From contig JAFSMS010000024.1 of the NCBI GenBank assembly GCA_017447815.1, positions 1 through 54,157 on the forward strand: DNA of 54,157 nucleotides, read 5' to 3'. How positions within the stretch are numbered: the stretch's first letter is position 1; each line of letters starts with the position of its first letter. Below are positions 17,569 to 26,390 of this stretch, one piece after another. A program made the position numbers and the translations under genes. The stretch is from Bacteroidales bacterium (GTDB lineage Bacteria; Bacteroidota; Bacteroidia; Bacteroidales; UBA932). Below the pieces are notes generated by a model. It searched no databases and was not told the origin of the DNA. It saw nothing but the letters and a program-made list of their open reading frames with translations.

Positions 17569-19755
17569 ATGACCTACCTGTTCTATTTGGTGCCGGTGGC
17601 GGCAGTGATTGCCCTGCTGTTCGCCTGGCTTTTCTTCCGTCAGATGATGAAGGAAAGCGAAGGCACTCCTACCATGAAAGAGATTGCGCAGTACGTGCGC
17701 GAGGGCGCCATGGCCTATCTCAAACAGCAGTACAAGGTGGTAATCATCGTTTTCGTGATTCTGGCCATCCTGTTTGCCGTTCTGGCCTATGGATTCGGCG
17801 TGCAGAACCCCTGGGTTCCGTTCGCTTTCCTTACCGGCGGTTTCTTCAGCGGCCTGGCCGGTTTCGTGGGTATGAAGACAGCCACTTACGCCAGTGCGCG
17901 TACGGCCAACGCCACCATGCGCAGCCTCAATTCCGGCCTCAGGATTGCTTTCCGCAGCGGCGCCGTGATGGGGCTCACCGTGGTGGGCCTGGGCCTGTTG
18001 GACATCGCCATCTGGTGGAGCGTCCTCAAAATTTTCTATGACCCCAGCGACGCGCAGAACCTGGTCATCATCACCACCACCATGCTCACCTTCGGCATGG
18101 GCGCCTCCACGCAGGCCCTCTTCGCCCGTGTGGGTGGCGGTATCTATACCAAGGCGGCCGATGTCGGGGCCGACATCGTCGGCAAGGTGGAGCAGGACAT
18201 CCCGGAGGACGACCCCCGCAATCCCGCCACCATCGCCGACAACGTGGGTGACAACGTGGGCGATGTGGCCGGCATGGGCGCCGACCTGTACGAAAGTTAC
18301 TGCGGCTCCATCCTCGCCACCATGGCCCTCGGCGCATCGGCCTTCTTTGCCGATGGCACCGACGTCCAGTTGCGGGCCATCCTCGCCCCGATGGTGATCG
18401 CCGCCATCGGCGTGATGCTCTCCATCATCGGCATTTATACCGTCCGCACCAAGGAAGGCGCCACCCTGCAGGATCTTCTCAAATCCCTCTCCGTGGGCAC
18501 CAACCTGGCCGCCGTCCTCATCGCCGTCCTTTCCTTCGGGGTCTTTTACCTCCTGGGCTTCCCGAATTGGTGGAAACTGGCCCTGAGCGTCCTCAGCGGC
18601 CTTCTCGCCGGCGTGATCATCGGCAAAGTCACCGAATATTACACCTCGCATTCCTACCGCCCCACCCAGAAACTGGCCGAATCGGCCACCACCGGCTCCG
18701 CTACCGTTGTCATCAACGGCGTCGGCCTGGGCATGCGCTCGACGGCCGTTCCGGTGATTACCATCTGCTTCGCCATCCTGCTGGCCTATGGCTTCTGCAC
18801 CGACTTCGTGTTCTCGCCGGACACGCTGAGCCTGGGCCTCTACGGCATTTCCATAGCGGCTGTCGGCATGCTTTCCACCCTGGGAATCACCTTGGCCACA
18901 GATGCTTACGGCCCCATTGCCGACAATGCCGGCGGCAACGCCCAGATGAGCGAACTGGATCCTTCCGTCCGTGAGAAGACCGACGTGCTGGACGCCCTCG
19001 GCAACACCACGGCCGCTACCGGCAAGGGCTTTGCCATCGGATCGGCCGCCCTCACCGCCCTGGCCCTGCTGGCTTCGTACATCGAAGAGCTCAAGATCGG
19101 CCTGGGTCATGTGGGCCGTACAGTGCTCCAGGTGGGAGACCGCACCGTGGAAACCGTGCATGCCACCATTACCGACATCGTTACCCTCTACGACATCTCC
19201 CTGATGAACCCCAAGGTCCTGGTGGGCATTTTCGTGGGCTCCATGATGGCCTTCCTGTTCTGCGGCCTCACCATGAACGCCGTGGGCCGCGCCGCCTCCA
19301 AGATGGTGGTGGAGGTTCGCCGTCAGTTCCGCGAGATTGCCGGTATCCTGGAAGGAAAACAGCGGCCGGACTACACCTCCTGCGTCCGCATTTCCACCAA
19401 GGCTGCCCAGCGCGAGATGATATACCCGTCCCTCCTGGCCATCATCGTACCCATGGTGGTGGGACTGCTGCTGGGCCCGGCCGCCGTGATCGGCCTGCTC
19501 TCCGGCGGCCTCGGAGCCGGTTTTGTCCTGGCCATCTTCCTGGCCAATTCCGGCGGCGCCTGGGACAATGCCAAGAAGTTCGTGGAAGAAGGTCACCACG
19601 GCGGCAAGAACTCCCCGGCCCACAAGGCCACCATCGTGGGAGACACCGTCGGAGACCCCTTCAAGGACACCTCGGGTCCCTCGCTGAATATCCTCATCAA
19701 ACTCATGAGTATGGTCTCCATCGTCATGGCCGGCCTGACGGTGATGCTGCACTAA
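17569..19755 (+). CDS. hppA: Membrane ion-pumping pyrophosphatase
   Basis: The 728-residue protein has about sixteen membrane segments and the family active-site blocks: [51 protein letters not shown] and [15 protein letters not shown]. Membrane pyrophosphatases hydrolyse PPi and pump H+ or Na+ outward. The potassium-site block reads [10 protein letters not shown], with Ala where K+-independent enzymes have Lys, so it is expected to be K+-dependent; many K+-dependent members pump Na+, but the ion cannot be settled here. The gene starts 41 bases after pheS. Confidence 0.96.
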   Translation: MTYLFYLVPVAAVIALLFAWLFFRQMMKESEGTPTMKEIAQYVREGAMAYLKQQYKVVIIVFVILAILFAVLAYGFGVQNPWVPFAFLTGGFFSGLAGFVGMKTATYASARTANATMRSLNSGLRIAFRSGAVMGLTVVGLGLLDIAIWWSVLKIFYDPSDAQNLVIITTTMLTFGMGASTQALFARVGGGIYTKAADVGADIVGKVEQDIPEDDPRNPATIADNVGDNVGDVAGMGADLYESYCGSILATMALGASAFFADGTDVQLRAILAPMVIAAIGVMLSIIGIYTVRTKEGATLQDLLKSLSVGTNLAAVLIAVLSFGVFYLLGFPNWWKLALSVLSGLLAGVIIGKVTEYYTSHSYRPTQKLAESATTGSATVVINGVGLGMRSTAVPVITICFAILLAYGFCTDFVFSPDTLSLGLYGISIAAVGMLSTLGITLATDAYGPIADNAGGNAQMSELDPSVREKTDVLDALGNTTAATGKGFAIGSAALTALALLASYIEELKIGLGHVGRTVLQVGDRTVETVHATITDIVTLYDISLMNPKVLVGIFVGSMMAFLFCGLTMNAVGRAASKMVVEVRRQFREIAGILEGKQRPDYTSCVRISTKAAQREMIYPSLLAIIVPMVVGLLLGPAAVIGLLSGGLGAGFVLAIFLANSGGAWDNAKKFVEEGHHGGKNSPAHKATIVGDTVGDPFKDTSGPSLNILIKLMSMVSIVMAGLTVMLH

Positions 19756-19782
19756 CGTGCAGCGTTATCGCCCACGTTGCCC

Positions 19783-19864
19783 CCACCCGAAACCCCTCCC
19801 CTCGAGGGAGGGACTTTTCGCCACCCGCGCCCCCTCCTCGGAGGAAAATTGCGGTTTCGGGTGG
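19783..19864. repeat. Cloverleaf-like palindromic repeat
   Basis: A perfect 12-bp outer inverted repeat, CCACCCGAAACC (19783-19794) and GGTTTCGGGTGG (19853-19864), encloses two inner hairpins, one around CTCGAG near 19801-19806 and one with TCCTCGGAGGA near 19835-19845. The three stems could fold as a three-way junction. It lies just behind hppA and probably belongs to the interspersed palindromic repeats common in Bacteroidales; it may also act as a terminator. Confidence 0.6.
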
Positions 19865-19875
19865 CTCATAACTCA

Positions 19876-19930
19876 TTGATAATCATGTGTTTCTGTATAA
19901 TCCTCTGCGCAAAAAGCGCAGAGGATTGTA
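19876..19930 (+). repeat. Palindromic element, copy 1
   Basis: TTGATAATCA at 19876-19885 is followed, after exactly 13 bases, by a 12-bp stem AATCCTCTGCGC (19899-19910), loop AAAAA and GCGCAGAGGATT (19916-19927), then GTACGTAA. The same arrangement is repeated at 21835-21894 and, inverted, at 20133-20183. Confidence 0.7.
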
Positions 19931-19986
19931 CGTAATAAGTTGTGAATCAGAGACTTACCGATCACCTTTTCAAACCAACCCTTGCT

Positions 19987-20078
19987 CCAAGGTCTACACG
20001 ATGAACCGCCAGGCAAGTTTTCCACCCCTTTCTTTGCCCCAAGGTCCAACCGATGAACCTTCCGGCAAATTTTCCACC
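19987..20078 (+). repeat. Pair of 40-bp direct repeats
   Basis: Two imperfect copies, at 19987-20026 and 20039-20078, share CCAAGGTC, CGATGAACC, GGCAA and TTTTCCACC at equal positions, with a period of 52 bases. They sit between palindromic copies 1 and 2. I see no coding frame in them. Confidence 0.6.
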
Positions 20079-20132
20079 GATGGAATAGATGGAGGTGGCA
20101 GGTAACCGACTGATCTTCAAAGGCTTGCAGAT

Positions 20133-20183
20133 AATCCTCTGCGCAAAAGGAGCAGAGGATTGTATGTAAGTCTTTGATTATGA
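20133..20183 (-). repeat. Palindromic element, copy 2 (inverted)
   Basis: A 10-bp stem AATCCTCTGC (20133-20142) and GCAGAGGATT (20152-20161) has a nine-base loop. Read on the minus strand, TCATAATCA lies 13 bases before the stem, as TTGATAATCA does in copies 1 and 3, so this copy is in the opposite orientation. The 690-base gene-free stretch 19756-20445 is therefore mostly repeat material. Confidence 0.6.
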
Positions 20184-20249
20184 GTGTGTTAATTGCCACC
20201 CCCGGGGAAACAACAAAAGAGGCGAGAAATAAAAAAATTGGAGGGGTTT

Positions 20250-20269
20250 TACAAATATTTGTATATTTA
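20250..20269 (+). promoter_or_regulatory. Promoter-like sequence with palindrome
   Basis: TACAAATATTTGTA at 20250-20263 is a perfect palindrome and overlaps TATATTTA (20262-20269), one base off the TAnnTTTG consensus. TTGG near 20239 is at about the right distance for a -33 element. It precedes the small peptide frame and the fimbrillin-like lipoprotein, and the palindrome could be an operator. Confidence 0.45.
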
Positions 20270-20289
20270 GGGAACAAAAGGGCTTAATT

Positions 20290-20446
20290 ATGAAAAATTT
20301 TTATTTGCCCCCCTGCGGTTGAAGTTATTATCTTCGAAATGCATGAGAGTCTGCTCACCGGAAGCGACAAGTTGTCCACTCCGGTTTTTGGTGAAGAAGG
20401 AACCGCCGGCAGTGTCGGCGACATTTTTGAGGGAGGGCTGTTCTGA
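20290..20446 (+). pseudogene. Small KxYxPP peptide gene with frameshift at C6
   Basis: The ATG frame reads MKNFYLPP and then stops after two more codons because of a run of six C bases (20308-20313). Removing one C joins MKNFYLPP to AVEVIIFEMHESLLTGSDKL and further to GDIFEGGLF, about 51 residues. This matches the pattern of small Bacteroidales proteins that begin MKKxYxxPxxEV and carry LLxGS. The stop overlaps the ATG of the next lipoprotein gene (TGATG), so the two would be coupled. It is a decayed gene, a phase-variable one, or a sequencing error in the homopolymer. Confidence 0.6.
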
Positions 20447-21819
20447 TGAAACACATTTGCTTGACTCTTTCCGCCCTGGCAGGCCTGTTCCTTCTGGGTG
20501 CTTGCCAAAAAGGCCAGGAAGTTTCTCAGGAAGAAAGTTCCCGCACCATTACCATTACGGCCGATTCCGATGTCACCAAGACGCTCCTTTCGGACGCCGG
20601 CAGCACTTACTCCGTTTCGTGGCAGACCGGAGACAAAATCAGACTCATCGAGACCATTTACGCCAATTTCCAAGAGGGGGTACAAAATGATGCGGAAGAT
20701 ATTGTTCCGGTGAAGACTTATGAATCGGCCGGACTTGCCGCCGATGCCGCCAAGGCCGCCTTCCCCGTGTCCCTTTCGACCAGAAAGAATCCGAAATCGG
20801 ACAAATACCGCTATCTGGCGGTCTATCCCGCTTCCGGTAGTATCATGTCGACCGGTATTTGGACGGGACAGTCAAGTTATACCCGGACCGATTGGGAAGA
20901 CTTATTCAGTCAGGACAGTTCCTTCCCGGATCACAGTTACCTGATGTTATCGATCCCGACATATCAGAAACCTACCCCAACCTCCTTCGACCCCGATGCC
21001 GATCTGCTGGTTTCTGAACTGCTTACTTCCGACACGCCGATAGAGGGCGAGGTCAAGATGAAGTTCGCCCGAATCGGCACCATCCTGGATGTGACCCTGA
21101 GCGGTCTTCCGGCCGGTTCGCTGGTGAAAGATAGCCGGCTCGAATTCAATCCCACCGACTGGGGTGCCGACTACATGATACTGTACGACCCCGAACTGGG
21201 AAAAGTTACCCTTAAGGGAGGAAAATCGGCCGGAGAGATGTATATTGCCCCTGCCGGCGTTTATGCAGACGAATCGGGCAAGGCCCATCTTTGGCTCAGG
21301 GCCTTCTCCGGCCGACTTACCGACTGGTTTTCTTTCAAGGCTGTCGTAGAAGTTGCCGGTGTCCAGCAGACCTATTACAAGAAGGTGGACTTGAACAGCC
21401 TGGGCAAGGTCATCGAATTCCCCGAGAGCGGACTCACCCGCTTCGGCGTAGGCTTGCAGAGATTGTATAACATCTCGATGGCAAAATGGACGTTATCGGC
21501 TACCGCAAACTCTTTCGATTACACTATCCAGTACAGTTTGGATGGGGCTCCCACGGAGGGAATGGAAATCGGTGTCCTGGAAGCGGCCAACAATGACGAA
21601 GTTTGGAATCTTACGCTGGAAACCGCTGCTCCTGAGAAGATTGTGAAACTTACTCCCATCGAGACGCCTGCCGGTGCTCCTGCAGACAAAGTCTATTGCC
21701 GCTATACCCGTACGGGGCTGACTCCCAAGACAACGTATTGGTTCCGGAACTACGTGAAACTCTCTGACGGGTCTGTGTATTATGGCAACAGCGTCATGAG
21801 CGCCACCACCGCCGAATAG
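20446..21819 (+). CDS. Fimbrillin-like lipoprotein
   Basis: The 457-residue protein has a lipoprotein signal (LFLLGACQK) and a following domain with RTITITADSDVTKTLL, YSVSWQTGDKIRLI, a pattern typical of fimbrillin-family (Mfa-like) N-domains, in which a TKT motif and a W-x-x-GD motif recur. The C-terminal 110 residues (KWTLSATANSFDYTIQYSLD and YCRYTRTGLTPKTTYWFRNY) resemble a fibronectin type III-like domain. The protein is expected on the cell surface, either as a pilus subunit or an adhesin tip. It follows the small peptide frame with a one-base overlap. No other pilus genes are nearby. Confidence 0.65.
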   Translation: MKHICLTLSALAGLFLLGACQKGQEVSQEESSRTITITADSDVTKTLLSDAGSTYSVSWQTGDKIRLIETIYANFQEGVQNDAEDIVPVKTYESAGLAADAAKAAFPVSLSTRKNPKSDKYRYLAVYPASGSIMSTGIWTGQSSYTRTDWEDLFSQDSSFPDHSYLMLSIPTYQKPTPTSFDPDADLLVSELLTSDTPIEGEVKMKFARIGTILDVTLSGLPAGSLVKDSRLEFNPTDWGADYMILYDPELGKVTLKGGKSAGEMYIAPAGVYADESGKAHLWLRAFSGRLTDWFSFKAVVEVAGVQQTYYKKVDLNSLGKVIEFPESGLTRFGVGLQRLYNISMAKWTLSATANSFDYTIQYSLDGAPTEGMEIGVLEAANNDEVWNLTLETAAPEKIVKLTPIETPAGAPADKVYCRYTRTGLTPKTTYWFRNYVKLSDGSVYYGNSVMSATTAE

Positions 21820-21834
21820 GTGGCTGTTATTCGC

Positions 21835-21894
21835 TTGATAATCAATTATTTACGTACAATCCTCTGCGCAAAAAGCGCAGAGGATTGTACGTAA
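21835..21894 (+). repeat. Palindromic element, copy 3, probable terminator
   Basis: TTGATAATCA (21835-21844) stands 13 bases before AATCC as in copy 1. The stem here is perfect over 20 bp, from 21850-21869 to 21875-21894, with loop AAAAA. It lies between the converging lipoprotein and feoB genes, where it could terminate transcription from both sides. Confidence 0.75.
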
Positions 21895-21916
21895 GTTGCA
21901 GACAGTCAGCATGTTA

Positions 21917-22080
21917 TGTGCCACAAACGGAGCGGTCTGCGGAACGGCGCGAACCACGGGTGTGCCACAAACGGAGCGGTCTGCGGAACGGCGCGAACCA
22001 CGGGTGAACCACGAACGGAGCGGTCTGCGGAACGGGCCGAACCACGGGTGAACCACGAACGGAACGGCGCGAACCACGAA
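21917..22080. repeat. 44-bp tandem repeat array
   Basis: Units begin at 21917, 21961, 22005 and 22049. The first three are complete 44-bp copies sharing ACGGAGCGGTCTGCGGAACG and GAACCACGGG with few changes; the fourth lacks about 11 bases in its middle. The array ends about 20 bases before the feoB stop. The period is not a multiple of three, so it is not protein-coding repeat. Confidence 0.8.
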
Positions 22081-22101
22081 CAACGGGCCGCAGACCGGGC
22101 T

Positions 22102-24498
22102 TTACACCGGCCAGATGAGGAGGCCCACCCGGTAGGCGGCGAAGGCGCAGACCCAGGCCACCACGATGGTGTACAGAGCCAGGAGGATGGCCCAGCGCCA
22201 TTTGCCGGTTTCGTTCTTGGTGGCCACGAAGGTGGCGATGCAGGGGAAGTACAGCAGCACAAACACCATGAACGCCAGGGCGGCCGCCGTCGGAACCGTG
22301 GCTTTTAGGGCCGACTGAAGGGCGGTGTCATCGGCATCTCCCAGGCCTTCATACTCTTCGCCATCCTGGGCATACATCACGCCCATAGTGCTGATAACCA
22401 GTTCTTTGGCTCCGATGCCGGCCAGCAGGCCCACGTCCATCTTCCAGTTGAAGCCCAGCGGCTCGTTCATCGGCTCGATGAACTTGCCCAGCGTGCCGAT
22501 ATAGGAGTGCTCCTGCTGATAGGCCGTCGAAGCGTCTTCGTGGCGCGGGAAGTAGCCGAGGAACCAGATGGCGACGGAGAACAGGAGAATGGTGGTGGCC
22601 ATCTTCTCCAGATACTGCTTGCCTTTCTCCCAGGTATGGCGCCAGATGGCCTTTGCGGTAGGGACGCGGTACGGCGGCAGTTCCATCACGAACGGAAGGT
22701 CGTCGTCCTTCACGAACTTGGACAGCACGACGGCCGACAGGATGGCCAGCACGATGCCCAGCAGATAGATGCCCAGCAGCGCCGTGGCGGGGCTTTCGGG
22801 GAAGAAGGCTCCCGCGAAGAGCACGAAGATGGGCAATCGGCCCGCACAGGACATGAAGGGGATGATGGCGATGGTGATGAGCCGGCTCTTGCGGCTTTCG
22901 ATGCTGCGGGTGGCCATGATGGCCGGCACATTGCAGCCGAAGCCCATCACCATGGGGATGAAACTTTTGCCGTGGAGGCCGATCTTGTGCATCAGTTTGT
23001 CCACGATGAACGCCGCCCGGGCCATGTATCCGCTGTCTTCCATGATGGAGATGAAGAAATAGAGGATCATGATGTTGGGCAGGAACACCAGCACGCTGCC
23101 CACGCCGGCGATGACCCCGTCCACCAGCAGGTCCTTAAGCCAGCCGTCATCCATCATTCCGCCCACCCAGTCGCCGAATTCCGCGACCAGCCAGTCAATC
23201 CAGTCCATGGGATACTGGCCGATGGTGAAGGTGGCCCAGAAGATGAACCACAGCAGCAGGATAAAGATGGGGAAGGCCGCCCACTGGTTGGTGACGATGG
23301 CGTCGATGCGGTCGGTGAACGTGCGCTTGGGCCGCTCCTCCTGGTATTTTTCGTAGGTTTCGGCCAGGGCGCCCTGGATGAACGCATATTTGGCATCCAC
23401 GACGGCGCTTTCGGCCGATGTCCCCAGCAGCCCTTCTATCCGGGCCGATTCCTCCCGGCAGGCCTGGGCAATCTGCCCGGCGTTGGGAAGGCTGCCGATG
23501 ATGCCGGCCACCTCCTTGTCGGCCTCCAGGGTCTTGATGGCCAGGTAGCGCGTAGAATAGCGCGAGCGGATCGGCTCGTTGGCGTAGATGAGGTTCTTCA
23601 GGCGCGTGATGCTTTTTTCCAGTTCGGCTCCGTGATTGATGTGGATATGGCGGGCCAGATGCGGGTCCGACTGCTCGTAAATCTTGATCACCGTGTCGAA
23701 GAGTTCCGGAATTCCCTGCCCGTCCCGGCTCACCGTGGGGCAAATGGGCATGCCCAGGAGATACCCCAGTTGCCGGATGTCCAGTTTGTCTCCTTTGTGC
23801 TGGAGTTCGTCATACATGTTCAGGGCCATCACCGTCCGCAGGTTCATGTCGATGAGTTGGGTGGTGAGGTAGAGGTTGCGCTCGATGTTGGAGGCGTCCA
23901 CCACGTTGATCACCACGTCCGGAAGGGCTTCCAGGAGGTTTTTTCTCACATAAAGTTCCTCGGGGGAGTAGGCGCTGAGGGAATAGGTGCCGGGAAGGTC
24001 CACCAGGGTGATGTCATAGCCCTTGAACTTGAACTTTCCCTCCTTGGCATCCACCGTGACGCCGGAATAGTTGCCCACGTGCTCGTGGCTGCCGGAGGCG
24101 ATGTTGAACAGGGAGGTTTTGCCGCAGTTGGGGTTTCCCACCAGGGCGACCCGGATATTGTGATGGCGCTCCTCGGCCACATGGGTCAGGGCGCGGTCCA
24201 GCCTTTCTTTTTCTTCCAGGTCTCCGGGGAGGGCCTGCAGGTGCTCGTCGCTCACCAGGGCCTCGCGGGCTTCCTCTTCGGTCACCACCTCTATCAGCCG
24301 GGCCTCCTCCCTTCGGAGGGATACTTTATAGCCGATGATTTCATATTCGATGGGATCCTTGAGCGGGGCATTGAGCACCACCCTTACTTCTTTTCCCTTG
24401 ATGAACCCCATCTCAATGAGGCGTTTACGGAAACTGCCGTGACCATGCACACGCACGATGACGGCTTTTTCTCCCGTTGCGAGATCCGAAAGTATCAT
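22102..24498 (-). CDS. feoB: Ferrous iron transporter, FeoA-FeoB fusion
   Basis: The 798-residue protein begins with a FeoA SH3-like domain (residues 1-75: VIVRVHGHGSFRKRLIEMGF) fused to FeoB. The G-domain has G1 GNPNCGKT at residues 121-128 and G3 DLPGTYSLSAYSPEE, followed by a GDI-like helical part and the membrane domain with two gate regions (FGCNVPAIMATRSIESRK and GIGAKELVISTMGVMY). It imports Fe2+ across the inner membrane with GTP. The frame is open far upstream, but that part is antisense to the next gene; the ATG at FeoA is the natural start. TACCTTAG on the minus strand (24524-24531), 20 bases downstream of a TTG, may be its promoter. Confidence 0.96.
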   Translation of the reverse strand: MILSDLATGEKAVIVRVHGHGSFRKRLIEMGFIKGKEVRVVLNAPLKDPIEYEIIGYKVSLRREEARLIEVVTEEEAREALVSDEHLQALPGDLEEKERLDRALTHVAEERHHNIRVALVGNPNCGKTSLFNIASGSHEHVGNYSGVTVDAKEGKFKFKGYDITLVDLPGTYSLSAYSPEELYVRKNLLEALPDVVINVVDASNIERNLYLTTQLIDMNLRTVMALNMYDELQHKGDKLDIRQLGYLLGMPICPTVSRDGQGIPELFDTVIKIYEQSDPHLARHIHINHGAELEKSITRLKNLIYANEPIRSRYSTRYLAIKTLEADKEVAGIIGSLPNAGQIAQACREESARIEGLLGTSAESAVVDAKYAFIQGALAETYEKYQEERPKRTFTDRIDAIVTNQWAAFPIFILLLWFIFWATFTIGQYPMDWIDWLVAEFGDWVGGMMDDGWLKDLLVDGVIAGVGSVLVFLPNIMILYFFISIMEDSGYMARAAFIVDKLMHKIGLHGKSFIPMVMGFGCNVPAIMATRSIESRKSRLITIAIIPFMSCAGRLPIFVLFAGAFFPESPATALLGIYLLGIVLAILSAVVLSKFVKDDDLPFVMELPPYRVPTAKAIWRHTWEKGKQYLEKMATTILLFSVAIWFLGYFPRHEDASTAYQQEHSYIGTLGKFIEPMNEPLGFNWKMDVGLLAGIGAKELVISTMGVMYAQDGEEYEGLGDADDTALQSALKATVPTAAALAFMVFVLLYFPCIATFVATKNETGKWRWAILLALYTIVVAWVCAFAAYRVGLLIWPV

Positions 24499-24587
24499 AG
24501 TTTTTTCTGTTTTGCGCTGGGCGCTAAGGTACGGAGTCCGGGCGAGGTTGTCAATCCCCATTTGTTGGTATTCTTTGGGTTTTTGTC

Positions 24588-24595
24588 TATTTTTG
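24588..24595 (+). promoter_or_regulatory. -7 box of the HGSNAT-like gene
   Basis: TATTTTTG matches TAnnTTTG five bases before the ATG, which leaves almost no untranslated leader. It excludes the much longer upstream open frame as the true coding region. Confidence 0.55.
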
Positions 24596-24600
24596 CACTT

Positions 24601-25635
24601 ATGAACAAACGAATCGAAGCAATTGACGTCCTTCGCGGAATCACCTTGGCCTTGATGGTCCTGGTGAACAGCCCCGGTTCCTGGAGTGTCCGCTACCCCA
24701 TGCTCCGCCATGCCGCCTGGAACGGATTCACCCCCACGGACTTTGTCTTTCCCTGTTTCCTCTTCCTGATGGGCGTTTCCATGTTTTTCTCCCTGCGGAA
24801 GTCGGACTTCACCCTTTCCTGGAAAGTGGGAAAGCGTTTTCTCCTGCTGGTGGGAATCGGCCTGCTGCTCAATGTGACCGGCATGCTCGTGAACGGCCGA
24901 TGGGACCCCGCCAACCTTCGCATCATGGGCGTGCTGCAGCGGTTCGGCCTGTGCTTCGGCATCACGGCCGTGCTGGTGTGCAAAGTGCCGCACCGGTGGC
25001 TGGGCTGGGTGGCCGCCGGCATCCTGGTTTTTTATTCGGCCCTGCTCCTGCTGGGAAACGGCTATGCGGAAGACTCCGGGAGCATCATCGCCCGGGTGGA
25101 CAACGCCATCCTCGGGGAAAGCCATCTGTACCGCTGGGGCAACGGAATCGACCCGGAGGGCCTTCTTTCCACCATCCCGGCCGTCGCGCATACCCTGATT
25201 GGCTTTTTAATCGGTAAAGTATTGGCACAGAAGGACTTCCGTCGGATGGATTCCGCGGGAACGCTGCTGCTCGTGGGCGGTTTTCTGCTGATGTGGCTGC
25301 TGCCGCTGAACAAGAAAATCTGGTCGCCTTCCTTTGTCCTGGTGGTCTGCGGACTGGGTACGCTGCTGCTGAGCCTGCTATACTGGCTCATCGACGAAAC
25401 GCATCGCTGGAAGTACACCGGCTTTTTCAAGGTTTTCGGGACCAATGCGATTTACTGCTACCTGATGTCGGATGTGATGGCCTGGACCTGGCATCTCACC
25501 GGTTTCCAGACCTGGGCCATGTCCCAAGTACCTGAAACAGAGTTCACGTCGCTCCTGTTCGCCCTCTTCTGTGTCGGACTTATTTACCTGACGGCGCTCC
25601 CTTTATACAAAAAGAAGATCTTCCTCAAATTGTAG
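24601..25635 (+). CDS. HGSNAT-like membrane acyltransferase (DUF5009 type)
   Basis: The 344-residue protein begins RIEAIDVLRGITLALMVLVN and has about ten membrane helices with the blocks GFTPTDFVFPCFLFLMGVSM and ANLRIMGVLQRFGLCFGI. These are features of bacterial homologues of heparan-alpha-glucosaminide N-acetyltransferase, which move acetyl groups across the membrane to amino sugars. The short N-terminus before the first helix agrees with the chosen ATG, although the open frame extends 2 kb upstream antisense to feoB. The substrate is unknown; peptidoglycan or glycan acetylation is possible. Confidence 0.85.
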   Translation: MNKRIEAIDVLRGITLALMVLVNSPGSWSVRYPMLRHAAWNGFTPTDFVFPCFLFLMGVSMFFSLRKSDFTLSWKVGKRFLLLVGIGLLLNVTGMLVNGRWDPANLRIMGVLQRFGLCFGITAVLVCKVPHRWLGWVAAGILVFYSALLLLGNGYAEDSGSIIARVDNAILGESHLYRWGNGIDPEGLLSTIPAVAHTLIGFLIGKVLAQKDFRRMDSAGTLLLVGGFLLMWLLPLNKKIWSPSFVLVVCGLGTLLLSLLYWLIDETHRWKYTGFFKVFGTNAIYCYLMSDVMAWTWHLTGFQTWAMSQVPETEFTSLLFALFCVGLIYLTALPLYKKKIFLKL

Positions 25636-25652
25636 TTTGTGGAAATAATGCG

Positions 25653-25660
25653 TAAATTTG
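25653..25660 (+). promoter_or_regulatory. -7 box of the beta-barrel gene
   Basis: TAAATTTG matches TAnnTTTG. It overlaps an upstream in-frame ATG at 25658, which therefore cannot be used, and fixes the start of the next gene at the later ATG. Confidence 0.6.
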
Positions 25661-25693
25661 CACATTGTAACGAACATTCAAAACAAGGTAATT

Positions 25694-26365
25694 ATGAAAA
25701 AACTTATTGCAAGCCTTTTTGCCGCTTCCCTGATGCTTCTGGGAACCCAGGCCTATGCCCAACTCGTCGTGGGCGCAGGATATCTGCACAACATTGAGAA
25801 CACCAAGACCACTGACGGCAAGGCCGTCGGAGACGCTGTCCACCTGAATGGCTTCTACCTGGGCGGCAGTTATAACATCCAGTTCTCCAACTACTTCGGC
25901 GTGGCTCCCGGTTTCTATATCGATATGCTCTTCCAGAGCCGGAACACCGCTGACGGCGGCACCTTCGGCGGCATCCAGATTGCCGGATCGGCTTCCTATA
26001 ATTATACGGAAGTGGCCCTCAACCTGCCTGTGAACCTCACCTTCAAGATGCCGGTGGGAGACAATGCCGAACTGTTCGCCTTCGCCGGTCCCACTTTCCA
26101 GTATGGCGTGATGGCCCGTTCCACTTTCAACGCCGCCGCCTCCATCGGCCCCATCCATTATTCCAAGGGCGATTCCTACAATCACTATGGCGACAAGGGT
26201 GACACCAAGCCGTTCAACATCCTTCTTGGTGGCGGAGTCGGTATCGAAATCGGTGACATTCAGTTCCTTGTCGGCTACGACCACACCCTCCTGAATTCCG
26301 AGAAATCCGGCAACCTTGTTTCCGGTCGTCACCAGATCAAGGCTGGCATCAACTTTGAATTCTAA
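25694..26365 (+). CDS. Outer membrane beta-barrel protein
   Basis: The 223-residue protein has a signal peptide (KKLIASLFAASLMLLGTQA, cleavage after AYAQ) and then alternating strands rich in Gly and aromatic residues (VVGAGYLHNI, FYLGGSYNIQFSNYFGVAPG), ending in Phe (INFEF), the usual outer-membrane insertion signal. It resembles small eight-stranded outer membrane proteins of the PorT/OmpW-like type. A function cannot be assigned. It has its own promoter and is followed by a strong palindromic repeat that could end its transcript. Confidence 0.8.
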   Translation: MKKLIASLFAASLMLLGTQAYAQLVVGAGYLHNIENTKTTDGKAVGDAVHLNGFYLGGSYNIQFSNYFGVAPGFYIDMLFQSRNTADGGTFGGIQIAGSASYNYTEVALNLPVNLTFKMPVGDNAELFAFAGPTFQYGVMARSTFNAAASIGPIHYSKGDSYNHYGDKGDTKPFNILLGGGVGIEIGDIQFLVGYDHTLLNSEKSGNLVSGRHQIKAGINFEF

Positions 26366-26390
26366 TATTATTGATGTCCTTGTTTTCGTG

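Noticed and set aside
17470-19752. A 760-codon minus-strand open frame opposite hppA
   Set aside because: It is a Gly/His/Glu-rich mirror of the pyrophosphatase gene and has no recognisable protein features.
21850-22262. Minus-strand open frames with repeated HPWF and RPLR peptides
   Set aside because: They arise from the 44-bp tandem repeat, whose period is not a multiple of three, and start inside the palindrome.
22507-24600. A very long open frame on the plus strand leading into the HGSNAT-like gene
   Set aside because: It is antisense to feoB, His/Gln/Gly-rich without family features, and a -7 promoter box lies directly before the downstream ATG.
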